Source: an uncultured Aquimarina sp. (GTDB taxonomy: Bacteria; Bacteroidota; Bacteroidia; Flavobacteriales; Flavobacteriaceae). Taken from it: a stretch of 64,000 bases of DNA. The notes below the pieces were generated by a model, which searched no databases, had not been told where the DNA came from, and saw only the letters and a list, made by a program, of their open reading frames with translations. The position numbers and the translations under genes were made by a program. Each line of letters opens with the position of its first letter. Position 1 is the stretch's first letter. Where the stretch lies: assembly GCA_947498765.1 (NCBI GenBank), contig CANMLG010000059.1:1-64000 (forward strand). Reading direction: 5' to 3'. Below, in pieces: positions 39,225-47,351 of this stretch.

Positions 39225-40469
39225 TTACTTTTTTATAGCACCAGTATCCTGAGCCTGCTCCACTGTAAAATTAAATTTAGCGGCTATTTCCTCAGCCATA
39301 TTGTCTGCAATTTCAAGCTTATCTGCTACATCCCAAAAACCATCACCTTCAGTTAATTTCGCTAAAAATGCATCTACAGCAGTTTTTGAAAAATAAGGTT
39401 TACCAGTATCGGGATCTTGAGTAAAACGTAATGAATATATAAACCCGTATCCTTCAGACCAATCATGAAATGCTGTTCCATCATTAACTGCACCTAAGCC
39501 AAAATCTCTTATTTTATCAGCCCCTTGCTTTAAGTAAAATACGGCACGTATACCGATAACCTCTGATAAGGCCAAACGAATAATATCTGCTTGTTTTTCT
39601 GATTCCTCATATTTACCTGCTGTTATAGCCGCTCTACCCGTTTTAAAAGCTTGAAAAATACGATCTGCTATACCTTCAAAATCTTTATCCCCTTCAACAC
39701 GTTGTACATATTTATATAAAAAGTCATCTACAACAGTTTCTATATGTTTTGAATTAGGATCACTCAATGCATCAACATCAGATGCTCCATATAAATATCC
39801 ATAAGCTTCATCCCAAAAATGTTCTGCTTCAGTATATGTTTTTCCTTCATTTAAAGTTCCTGCATCATTCGCTTCTCTAATTGCAGCTCCTTCAGTTAAA
39901 CTTAAATAATCATTGATAATTTGATCTAAAGTTAAGGCTCCTATTAAGCCTTTATTAAAAGCTTGATTTAATTCTAATCCTTTTTCATTTACAAAACGAC
40001 CTTCTAGCCTCCCTACCGTACCTCTGGTTGCTACTGGCACCTCATCAGCACTAGCGTATTTAGATAAAAGTATAGATACTTGTTCCGCTATATATCCATC
40101 AAAAACACCTCTAATTTCAGCTTGTTCTACTGAATTTGTTTTAAAGTAATCTACAGATTCAGCTACTTTGCTTCTAATATTTTTTGTATCATTTAATGCA
40201 GTATCGGCAAAACCTTGTCCTGTGCTAAACTTGTCATCAATAACAGTTTCGGTGGTTCCAAAAGTTTTAAAATCCTTTAAAATTTCAGAACCTTGATTTA
40301 AACGTGTCGTTTGCCCACCAAAACTTACGGTACTTTCTCCGTTTCTAGTAAACTCATATGTCAAAGGAACGTCTAATGCATTATCTGGAGTTACATCACT
40401 ATCATCAGAACTACAAGCTACAAAAGCTGTAGCAACTACTCCAAATTTTAATATATTGACTAATTTCAT
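39225..40469 (-). CDS. DUF4856 lipoprotein
   Basis: 414 residues with a lipobox (TAFVAC, Cys19, followed by SSDDSD), so an outer-membrane lipoprotein probably facing outward. The mature part matches DUF4856: LTYEFTRNGESTVSFGGQT near the start, a long helical middle with EAEHFWDEAYGYLYGA, and GTAFHDWSEGYGFIYSLRF toward the end. The function is unknown, but the family regularly accompanies imelysins. It is preceded by a consensus promoter overlapped by TTAGAA half-sites (40509-40562), suggesting iron control. Confidence 0.9.
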   Translation of the reverse strand: MKLVNILKFGVVATAFVACSSDDSDVTPDNALDVPLTYEFTRNGESTVSFGGQTTRLNQGSEILKDFKTFGTTETVIDDKFSTGQGFADTALNDTKNIRSKVAESVDYFKTNSVEQAEIRGVFDGYIAEQVSILLSKYASADEVPVATRGTVGRLEGRFVNEKGLELNQAFNKGLIGALTLDQIINDYLSLTEGAAIREANDAGTLNEGKTYTEAEHFWDEAYGYLYGASDVDALSDPNSKHIETVVDDFLYKYVQRVEGDKDFEGIADRIFQAFKTGRAAITAGKYEESEKQADIIRLALSEVIGIRAVFYLKQGADKIRDFGLGAVNDGTAFHDWSEGYGFIYSLRFTQDPDTGKPYFSKTAVDAFLAKLTEGDGFWDVADKLEIADNMAEEIAAKFNFTVEQAQDTGAIKK

Positions 40470-40508
40470 TTATTTAGATTTAATATTAATAACTGCTAAT
40501 TGATGCTG

Positions 40509-40562
40509 CAAATATATTATCCATATCCATTCTAAACAAATCTTATATTAAATTATTCTAAA
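40509..40562 (-). promoter_or_regulatory. DUF4856 promoter with Fur-like half-sites
   Basis: Minus-7 TATATTTG (40509-40516), 20-nt spacer, minus-33 TTG (40537-40539). A GTTTAGAAT half-site (about 40529-40538) overlaps the minus-33 region, and TTTAGAATAATTTAA follows upstream (about 40548-40562). The half-sites are related to the perfect palindrome upstream of imelysin-3. Confidence 0.55.
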
Positions 40563-40689
40563 TAAAATTAAACTAATTTGTATTTGATAAAAAAACAAAA
40601 CTTAAAGTATTAATTATTTATTTTTAAACACAAAAAACCAGCAAATATTCAATATTTTACTGATTCCTTTACCGTATTTAAAATAAGCT

Positions 40690-40791
40690 TTAGTGTTCCT
40701 TAAATTTCTCTGTCCATAAAATCAATGTTTCTTTTTCTTTTTCAGATAAATCGCCATGTGTTGATTGACATACTTAAAAGGGCTTTCATTA
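40690..40791 (-). pseudogene. 3' fragment duplicate of the haem-binding protein gene
   Basis: The region 40632-40791 repeats 41698-41857 in direct orientation at roughly 85% identity by eye. In frame it still reads STHGDLSEKEKETLILW-TEKFKEH and the stop, the same C-terminus as the haem-binding gene at 41757-42200. It has no start or CxxCH. It is a relic left beside the inserted lipoprotein gene. Just beyond, 40825-40841 is a perfect palindrome (GTATGATC A GATCATAC). The rest of the 404-bp gap is the DUF4856 promoter and AT-rich spacer. Confidence 0.8.
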
Positions 40792-40873
40792 AAAAACTAA
40801 TCGCTTATTTAAGAAAGGGAGTACGTATGATCAGATCATACTTAAAAATTGGAAAGATTGCTGTAATACATTT

Positions 40874-41431
40874 TTATGGCGTTTCAGATAATGTAGAACG
40901 TTCATAGGAAAAACCACCACTATTTCCTTGTTTTCCTCCTCTTGACCAACTTAAAAACTTTATATCAATATAAATATCTTCATCTATAAGATGGAGTATC
41001 AAGTCTTGATCAATAATTTCAAAAGGTCTTACCGTTCTCCTCAAAGATTGAAAGTCTAAAGTACTCAAATCAGAAGAAGCAATTGAACCTTTTGCCCACT
41101 CCGTCCCAAAAGGACTTTTATTAGTTGCGGCATCAGTTTCTATTTTAGCATTGTATAATTCCCCTCCACTATTTGCACGAGTTAACCATATAGTTTCTGT
41201 GATACGATCTTGATTTTCCTCCAACATAGGGTCGGCTCCAATTTCTTTTGTAAATATAATTTTAGAACCATTCCAAATGATAGGTGTTTTAGTATCTACA
41301 GGTTTTGAAATAGGAGAAGGCTTCATTTCTTCATTTTTAACAGTATCAGTTATGGAATCATCAGAAGAACATCCTTGTATTCCTAAAGAAAAGATTAGTA
41401 TTAATAACTTAAATAGTTGTGAAAATTTCAT
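40874..41431 (-). CDS. lipoprotein of unknown function, flanked by direct repeats
   Basis: 185 residues. Lipobox LGIQGC with Cys21 followed by SSDDS, so an outer-membrane and probably surface lipoprotein. The mature region contains IIWNGSKIIFTKEIGADP, ETIWLTRANSGGELYNA and a C-terminal SWSRGGKQGNSGGFSYERST. The last part recurs in various secreted proteins of bacteria, but I cannot name the family. It is bracketed by two copies of the 3' end of the haem-binding gene, so it seems to have entered the cluster by a duplication or insertion and may not belong to the core system. Confidence 0.75.
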   Translation of the reverse strand: MKFSQLFKLLILIFSLGIQGCSSDDSITDTVKNEEMKPSPISKPVDTKTPIIWNGSKIIFTKEIGADPMLEENQDRITETIWLTRANSGGELYNAKIETDAATNKSPFGTEWAKGSIASSDLSTLDFQSLRRTVRPFEIIDQDLILHLIDEDIYIDIKFLSWSRGGKQGNSGGFSYERSTLSETP

Positions 41432-41552
41432 TTTTTAAAATTTAAAAATTATATACTGAGAAATTTAACCAATCGATCTCCAGTTATGAATCCTACTGTT
41501 TTAAATTCTTATTAAAAAATGATTCCCATTTTGTAAAATAATGTTCTTGATT

Positions 41553-41690
41553 AAACCCAAATTATAGGACATTTTTTATTGTAACATAAAGTTTCTAACT
41601 TTTGGGCTCCAGCAAATAAGCCTCAATTGCATAGTGGTGAATATTTTATCCCTTCCCGAATTATGGCTGAAATGTAAAAGCTCCCCTCTG
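41553..41690. mobile_element. possible relic of the inverted-repeat element family
   Basis: CCCAAATTATAGGACATTTT (about 41558) resembles the left end of the element at 28459, and CCCGAATTATGGCTGAAATG (about 41656) resembles its right end with an internal deletion. The 41432-41756 gap holds no gene. The match is short and by eye. Confidence 0.35.
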
Positions 41691-41756
41691 CTAAACATAA
41701 AAACCAGTAAAAACTTAACATTTTTACTGGCTCCTTTATCGTATTTAAAATAAGCT

Positions 41757-42200
41757 TTAGTGTTCCTTAAATTTCTCTGTCCACAAAATCAATGTTTCTT
41801 TTTCTTTTTCAGATAAATCACCATGTGTTAATCGATATATTTTTAATGGCATTTCACCTTCTTCTACCTCTTCATACACTTCAGCCAGTTTGTGTAATTG
41901 TCGTGCTTCTGGATAGGTCTGCCATTCCGAAAAATTTAAATGTTCCTTCCCCTCTTCAATATGATGATCCAATAATAAATTAACAGCCCCAATGGAAGCA
42001 TACCAAGGGTATTTGGTATGGTTGCTATGACAATCATAACAAGATGATCTAAAAATTGTTTTTACCTCCTCTGGAACATTAAAGGATTTTTCGAATGATG
42101 CCACACTTTCATAAGAAGACACATTATCTTTTTTTACAAAAAACTGAAGTACTACTAATGCTAGTACAATAAGGCTAAGTATTATTTTTTTTATGTTCAT
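41757..42200 (-). CDS. haem-binding domain (Haem_bd) c-type protein
   Basis: 147 residues: an N-terminal membrane anchor (about 3-22) and one covalent haem site CYDCH (Cys54, Cys57, His58) in the context SSCYDCHSNHTKYPWYASIGA, characteristic of the Haem_bd family. Periplasmic, probably electron transfer or haem handling with the di-haem oxidoreductase upstream. Start ATG 42200; a TTG three codons earlier is not used. A minus-7-like TAACTTTG lies at 42223-42230. Its last third is duplicated downstream at 40690-40791. Confidence 0.92.
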   Translation of the reverse strand: MNIKKIILSLIVLALVVLQFFVKKDNVSSYESVASFEKSFNVPEEVKTIFRSSCYDCHSNHTKYPWYASIGAVNLLLDHHIEEGKEHLNFSEWQTYPEARQLHKLAEVYEEVEEGEMPLKIYRLTHGDLSEKEKETLILWTEKFKEH

Positions 42201-42259
42201 TAAATACAAATTAATTCAATTTCAAAGTTACTAGAATTATTTAAAAATTCTTTCTGAAA

Positions 42260-43405
42260 TTAATCCCCATCATTATCATTTAATGTTATGGTAAACCCAA
42301 GCGCACTAGCCATATCCACTTCTAACAATCTTTTTAGTATTACAAAACTATCCTTAAGCTCTAAAACAGCCGATTTATTACGTACTAACTCTTTAGCTAA
42401 TGAACCCTCAATAGCGTTTAATTTGGTCCTACAATCGGCAAATGCTTTTTCAAAAGAATTCACTAAATCTTGCCTTTCATTCAGTATTAAAAAATTTGAA
42501 AAACCAACATTTTCTTCCAAAATACCATTAAAATTACCTATAAATAATTCCTCCATAGCTGTCACATGCGATTGTATAATCTCTTTTGAAAACTCTGCAT
42601 AAGGAGATTCCACCTCATTTGCTGCTATTTCCCCTCCATCTTTATTACCTAAAGGAACGCCTAATTTTTCTAAAATAATATCCTCAGTAAGCGTAATCAT
42701 CGCATTGATCAATCGATTTTGACTTCCGTTTATTCCTGTTTCTGTGACCATTATAAATCGCGCTTTATATTGCTCCCATGCCTCCTTATAGCGCTCCACA
42801 TTAGTCTTCAAATTCTCACTTACTGCTACTAAATAAGCTACATTACGTATTCCGCTTTCGCTAGAAGTAAAGCGCTCTATGTCACTAAGACTACTTGTTT
42901 CAAAAAAAAGTAGATATTCTAACGCCGAAATTCCTTTTTGCGATGATCCCTTTGAATTTACAAAAGCTTCATTAATCACTTCATCATCAGAAATAGTTGC
43001 TTCAATTTTTACCACATCTGTTGGCCAACGATTTAACTCAAAAGAGATAAATGTTTGTGCCACTGGACCTATATCGTATAACTCTAATGCTTTCCATGTA
43101 AATTGCAAATCTTTCCAAGCCTTTTGTAAATCATTCAAATTATTGGCATTCTGAATATTTTGAAACAACTTGGCTTTTAAAACCATCCCCTCAGTTTTAG
43201 CAACTAATTCCGATAGTAAAATTGATATTTCATTTTGATAGACTTGCTCAAATTGTCTTTGTTTTAAAGCTTCAACACCTATATTCGTATCATTCAATTC
43301 TATGTCAGATATATCTTTCTGATCATCATTGCTACTACAAGCAAAAGCCATAGTAATAATTAAAGCCACTATTACTTTTAATATATTATGCGTTATTTTC
43401 ACCAT
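42260..43405 (-). CDS. imelysin-like lipoprotein 2 (degenerate GxHxxE site)
   Basis: 381 residues with a lipobox (TMAFAC, Cys23, followed by SSNDD). Imelysin/IrpA-type helical body, with paired segments WKDLQFTWKALELY and FISFELNRWPTD. At the family's metal motif it has GISALEYLL: Gly158, Ser160 in place of His, Glu163 kept. It ends in DNDGD like imelysin-1. It starts 9 nt after the di-haem oxidoreductase stop, so the pair is co-transcribed, as in the proteobacterial COG3488-COG3489 arrangement. Confidence 0.88.
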   Translation of the reverse strand: MVKITHNILKVIVALIITMAFACSSNDDQKDISDIELNDTNIGVEALKQRQFEQVYQNEISILLSELVAKTEGMVLKAKLFQNIQNANNLNDLQKAWKDLQFTWKALELYDIGPVAQTFISFELNRWPTDVVKIEATISDDEVINEAFVNSKGSSQKGISALEYLLFFETSSLSDIERFTSSESGIRNVAYLVAVSENLKTNVERYKEAWEQYKARFIMVTETGINGSQNRLINAMITLTEDIILEKLGVPLGNKDGGEIAANEVESPYAEFSKEIIQSHVTAMEELFIGNFNGILEENVGFSNFLILNERQDLVNSFEKAFADCRTKLNAIEGSLAKELVRNKSAVLELKDSFVILKRLLEVDMASALGFTITLNDNDGD

Positions 43406-43414
43406 ATCTGTTTT

Positions 43415-44827
43415 TTATAAAGACTCAATAAATGCAATCAACTTCATTCTTTCGCTTTCCTTTAAATTCATAAATTGTTGTTTCGAATTTTCAGCTTCGC
43501 CGCCATGCCATAGTATGGCTTCTTCTACTCCACGCGCACGACCATCATGTAATAAATCCATATGGTTATTTACAGTTTGTATCAATCCAATTCCCCATAA
43601 AGGAGGCGTTCGCCATTCTGTCCCTGTAGCCTCAAAATCGGGAGTCTGATCTGCTAAGCCTTCCCCCATATCATGCAACAACAAATCGGTATATGGGAAA
43701 ATAACTTGATTTTCTAATGCTTTTATCTCCGATACTCCTGTGGTAAATGTTTTTATATGACATGCTATACAGTTGACTTGATCAAATATCTGTTGACCTT
43801 GCTGAATGGCTTCATCATCAAATTCACGCCTAGCTGGCACTGATAATGTGGAGGCATATAATGTAACTCTCCCTAAATTACGATCGGTAATTTCTGGATT
43901 CCCTCCATTAATAATACTATCACAATCCACTCCAGTAGGGCAATTTTCATTTGGAAACAATGATGATGTAATCCCTAAATCCCCGGCAAATGCTGCAGCC
44001 ACTTGCTGCTTTAACGTAGATTGATTAGCCTTCCATCCAAATCGTCCTAATTGTAATGAATTTGTTGCTATATCATACACTCGATTAGGTTTTCCCGAAA
44101 TACCATCATTATCAACATCAGTTTCATCGGCATTTTTTAAAATATCCGTTTCAGAAATAGCATCTAGTAAACCTAATCCAATCATTTGATTGGCTACTCG
44201 TGGCGACACTTGTAAATTAGCTGCCAATGCTCCATAATTTAAATTTTCAAATGTGTATTTAGGAACACGCAAGCTTACTGTTTCACCATCTGGATAAGTT
44301 ACTACAAGTGGCGTATATGTTATTTTCACATTCCCCTCGGGCTCTAAATCTTGTACCGACTGATCTTGAAACTGATCTCCATAAATCGGATCGGGGAAAT
44401 TTCGCCCGAATTCATCTTGTCCTGGGATACTTAAACGAAATAAAATTCCAGAAGATTTATTACCACTATCGGTTTGCGGGCGACCACGACCATCTTTAAA
44501 ATGACAACTAGAACAGGCTCTGGAATTAAAAAAAGGCCCTAAACCATCACGTGCAGTAGTAGAAGCCGGTGCCGTAACCCAACTTTGATTGAATAACGAA
44601 TTTCCTGTAAAGAAAAACAAACTATTTTCTGCATCTAAATTAGGTGCTGCCGCTCCAAAGGCATTTGGTGATATATCAAAAACAGTCACCGCACCTCCTG
44701 GAAATTCCTCTCTTGAATCAATAGCAATATTTGTAATAGCTTCAGACACATCTTCATAATTATCATCACTACTACAGCCAACTATTAACAATACAACAAA
44801 CCAACTATAAAACTTTCTTAAATTCAT
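43415..44827 (-). CDS. di-haem oxidoreductase lipoprotein (COG3488, thiol oxidoreductase-like)
   Basis: 470 residues. Lipobox LLIVGC (Cys18, then SSDDN). Two c-type haem sites: CSSCH (105-109) and CIACH (353-357). Other family stretches are ARDGLGPFFNSRACSSCH, VDNDGISGKPNRV, FGWKANQSTLKQQ and HDMGEGLAD; the fold is related to MauG and di-haem peroxidases. It probably does a redox job at the cell surface or in the periplasm, perhaps on iron or on the imelysin partners. Known neighbours in other phyla are imelysins on both sides, exactly as here. Confidence 0.93.
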   Translation of the reverse strand: MNLRKFYSWFVVLLIVGCSSDDNYEDVSEAITNIAIDSREEFPGGAVTVFDISPNAFGAAAPNLDAENSLFFFTGNSLFNQSWVTAPASTTARDGLGPFFNSRACSSCHFKDGRGRPQTDSGNKSSGILFRLSIPGQDEFGRNFPDPIYGDQFQDQSVQDLEPEGNVKITYTPLVVTYPDGETVSLRVPKYTFENLNYGALAANLQVSPRVANQMIGLGLLDAISETDILKNADETDVDNDGISGKPNRVYDIATNSLQLGRFGWKANQSTLKQQVAAAFAGDLGITSSLFPNENCPTGVDCDSIINGGNPEITDRNLGRVTLYASTLSVPARREFDDEAIQQGQQIFDQVNCIACHIKTFTTGVSEIKALENQVIFPYTDLLLHDMGEGLADQTPDFEATGTEWRTPPLWGIGLIQTVNNHMDLLHDGRARGVEEAILWHGGEAENSKQQFMNLKESERMKLIAFIESL

Positions 44828-44902
44828 AACAAACTGTTTTCAATACGATTTACTAACAAATATTTCGCATATATGCTGTTTCTTTTTCACTATTCTAGCG
44901 TT

Positions 44903-44944
44903 AAAAAAAGCAACCGTAGCTAAGGCTATGCTTGATTTTTTTTG
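44903..44944 (-). terminator. hairpin with A/T flanks upstream of the di-haem oxidoreductase gene
   Basis: A7 and T8 tracts surround arms GCAACCGTAGC and GCTATGCTTG (one mismatch, one G-U pair, loop TAAG). In RNA this would make a bidirectional terminator-like stem. It lies between imelysin-3 and the di-haem gene, so may limit read-through. Confidence 0.55.
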
Positions 44945-45006
44945 CCTTAGACTAGCAAAAAATAATTCAACATATTTATACGAAATCATTATCAGTAAAT
45001 CGCATA

Positions 45007-45042
45007 ACACAAAAATCAGGACTTAAAAAAAGCCCCGATTTT
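45007..45042 (-). terminator. terminator after imelysin-3
   Basis: AAAATCGGGGC pairs with GTCCTGATTTT (two G-U pairs) around a T-rich loop and is followed by TTTTTG on the transcribed strand, 60 nt after the stop codon. Confidence 0.6.
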
Positions 45043-45102
45043 CAACTAGATAATCATGCTGCAATCCACAAGTGATTACAAACAAAATAAAAAACCAATT
45101 AT

Positions 45103-46341
45103 TTATTCTTCTAAGTCTGCTATTACTCCAGATAAGCCCAAAGCAGTGGCTCCTTCTACTAATTTATCTCCTAAATTTTGCAATTCTATTGCTGCAACTC
45201 TCACCGCAGGTCTAACAGAATCATCTGATATGGCAAAATCAAAAGGTATTGCTGTGGCTTCAACTGCTGCTTCTGCCTTGGCTAGTTGTGCCGAAATTTC
45301 TGCTCCTAAAGTGGCATTTGTTTCTGCTATCAAATCTTCAATTGATTTCCCGCTTACCGTAGTATACTCACCTCGGTACACATTGGCTACCCCTGCCAAA
45401 TTTAAACGCAAGTCACGATGTGTGTTATCACTAAAACAAGAATGCTCATCTTCTTGATCTCTATTATCAAAGGATACAAATACACGTTCGCCTGCTAATT
45501 CTCCTTTTGCTAGTTTAGAAATACCTGTAAGCATATTTTTCAATGCTACGTCTTCGTCTAATTCCAAAAATGTTTTTCTGTAAGGTCCATTAGCATTCCA
45601 TTCACCTATTAAAGATTGTAAATTATCCAATAAAATTTTTGAGCATACGCTTAAATAAGCTCTCCTTCTATCTTGATTTTCCGCAGTTCCGCCGTCAACA
45701 AAATCTGTATATGGCCTTTTTCCAGCTTCCTTTTCTGTTGGATTTGTGTTATCCTGACCCCACAATAAAAATTCGATAGCATGATAACCTACACTAATAT
45801 TTTTTTCAGCCACATCTTGATCTCCATTGGCGGTATTACCTCCTTCATTTTGATCTAATAAAAGCTGTTTAGTTATTGTTGGAAAAGCGGTTGGATTGTT
45901 AATGATTCCAGAATCTTCTTTCCCCTCAACATAATCAATATAATTCTCATCCAAAGGCCATGCATTTAACAAACCCTCTGGTCCATCTTCATCATCAATA
46001 GGACCATCGGCAAACCTAAATGCTTCTGTTTGCCCGTAAGGTTCTCTAGCCTCTAACCAAGCTTTTTTTGTGGCTTCAAAATTGGTTTCAGTTGGTTCTC
46101 CTACAAATGCTTCTATTTTTTCATCTAAAAGCTTAGCTGTATCAAATGCATCTTGATAATTTTTTAATACCAGATTTGCATAATTTTCTATTACCGCTGT
46201 TTTAGTTACAGATTCTATTTCAATTACACCCCCTTCTTTTGGATCATTTTTAGCATTATTATTTGAATCGTCATCTGAACATGATATAATAGCTACACCC
46301 ATTGCTAGCATACCTATTAAACTAATTTTTGTCAACTTCAT
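45103..46341 (-). CDS. imelysin (IrpA/COG3487-like) lipoprotein 3, canonical site
   Basis: 412 residues with lipobox VAIISC (Cys21, then SDDDS). The family metal motif GxHxxE is intact as GYHAIE (Gly185, His187, Glu190), and the typical FADGPIDDEDGPEGLLNAWPLDENYIDYV (quoted here in parts: FADGPIDDEDGPEG, NAWPLDE, YIDYV) and YRGEYTT segments are present, matching the IrpA-type imelysin. This family is iron-regulated in several bacteria and the motif is proposed to bind metal; peptidase activity is disputed. It is the first gene of the minus-strand cluster, controlled by a divergent Fur-like promoter region. Confidence 0.93.
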   Translation of the reverse strand: MKLTKISLIGMLAMGVAIISCSDDDSNNNAKNDPKEGGVIEIESVTKTAVIENYANLVLKNYQDAFDTAKLLDEKIEAFVGEPTETNFEATKKAWLEAREPYGQTEAFRFADGPIDDEDGPEGLLNAWPLDENYIDYVEGKEDSGIINNPTAFPTITKQLLLDQNEGGNTANGDQDVAEKNISVGYHAIEFLLWGQDNTNPTEKEAGKRPYTDFVDGGTAENQDRRRAYLSVCSKILLDNLQSLIGEWNANGPYRKTFLELDEDVALKNMLTGISKLAKGELAGERVFVSFDNRDQEDEHSCFSDNTHRDLRLNLAGVANVYRGEYTTVSGKSIEDLIAETNATLGAEISAQLAKAEAAVEATAIPFDFAISDDSVRPAVRVAAIELQNLGDKLVEGATALGLSGVIADLEE

Positions 46342-46382
46342 TTTATTTTAATTTAGATTGTATTTAAATAGAGTTTTAAGCG

Positions 46383-46510
46383 CAAATATATACCTCAAAT
46401 TCAAATAACAAAAATTATTTCTAATTATTCTAAATAAAAATAATAAACAAAATTCTTTTATTTAGAATAATTCTAACATATATTTGAATTGTTATTTGGA
46501 ATAATTCTAA
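46383..46510. promoter_or_regulatory. divergent promoter region with three Fur-like 7-1-7 boxes
   Basis: Minus-strand promoter for imelysin-3: TTG (46409-46411), 18 nt, TATATTTG (46383-46390). Plus-strand minus-7 TATATTTG at 46479-46486 for the DUF6686 gene. Boxes: TTAGAAT A ATTCTAA, a perfect 7-1-7 palindrome (46462-46476), directly upstream of the plus-strand minus-7; TTGGAAT A ATTCTAA (46496-46510), just after the predicted start; and TTCTAAT T ATTCTAA (46419-46433), adjacent to the minus-33 of the imelysin promoter. The architecture is that of Fur boxes, so iron repression is likely. Fur itself is not in the window. Confidence 0.65.
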
Positions 46511-46522
46511 ACAAAAAAAAGA

Positions 46523-46873
46523 ATGTGCAAAAACATAACATCAATTATAAAAACAAGAGCTGGCATATTATATAAATGTAACGAATGCGACCTTTATCAA
46601 CTGGTTTACAAAAACATACTACTTGAATTTACAGCAAAAGAATTTGAAAGTTTTAGAAGCTACTTGGAATTTTTAGAAACTAACCATAACGACAAAGGTG
46701 TTGAATACACTACTAATCATAAAATACCGATCCCCACATTACAGCAGAATTTATTCTTAATATTTAAAAAACAAGAATTTGAAGATTTAAAAAAATTAGT
46801 TTTTGGCCCCTTAAAACAACAATATCCGATCCTTAAAGGGCACGAAATTGAATATCAATTTTTAAAAAATTAA
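46523..46873 (+). CDS. DUF6686 family protein
   Basis: 116 residues, cytosolic. The N-terminal CKN...YKCNECDLYQL motif, LLEFTAKEFESFRSYLEFLE, and KIPIPTLQQNLFLIFKKQEFEDLKKL fit DUF6686, a small Bacteroidota family of unknown function with a CxxC pair that could bind metal. The ATG is 12 nt after a Fur-like palindrome, so the gene is probably iron-repressed. It is followed after 5 nt by a paralogue. Confidence 0.8.
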   Translation: MCKNITSIIKTRAGILYKCNECDLYQLVYKNILLEFTAKEFESFRSYLEFLETNHNDKGVEYTTNHKIPIPTLQQNLFLIFKKQEFEDLKKLVFGPLKQQYPILKGHEIEYQFLKN

Positions 46874-46878
46874 ACATT

Positions 46879-47247
46879 ATGGCTGATAAAGATATCATAA
46901 CTATTTACAACAATTCCTTTGGCATAAGTTTTAAATGGAAAAGAACCGAAGCAAAAAACCTGAACAAAGTACAACTCGTTTTTGAAAATACGGGATTATT
47001 CTTAAACTATAAGGAACTCCTTTTATTTGAAAAAAATATAACTGATGCTCTAAAAAGACCATCCATATGTAATGATTGCAAAACCAATATTTCATGTAAA
47101 TCCATTTTACTAGAAACTCCTGTAGCACAAATTAGTTTTGCTATGAGTTACAAAGAGCTTAATGACATGTATGATTTGGTTAATGGTACACTATTCCAAT
47201 TAGGCTTGGATACTATTTTGCAAAAAAATACAATTCATAAACTCTAA
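46879..47247 (+). CDS. divergent DUF6686-like protein
   Basis: 122 residues, cytosolic. It resembles the upstream gene in layout (VQLVFENTGLFLNYKELLLFEKNI; C-terminal SFAMSYKELNDMYDLVNGTL) but lacks the N-terminal CxxC. Instead it has CNDCKTNISC (about 71-80), a four-residue-spaced cysteine set that may bind metal. It lies 5 nt after the first DUF6686 gene, so co-transcribed. Function unknown. Confidence 0.7.
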   Translation: MADKDIITIYNNSFGISFKWKRTEAKNLNKVQLVFENTGLFLNYKELLLFEKNITDALKRPSICNDCKTNISCKSILLETPVAQISFAMSYKELNDMYDLVNGTLFQLGLDTILQKNTIHKL

Positions 47248-47351
47248 CGCTTATTATTTATATTGTTTCTTTATTCAATTAACTGTAAATTAATCATATA
47301 ATTTTTGTAGAGAAGTCGACATACTACTTTACAAACAAAAAAATTAATGTT

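Noticed and set aside
40725-40907. Plus-strand 60-codon frame near the duplicated haem fragment
   Set aside because: It is antisense to the duplicated 3' fragment; the same antisense frame occurs at the intact gene.
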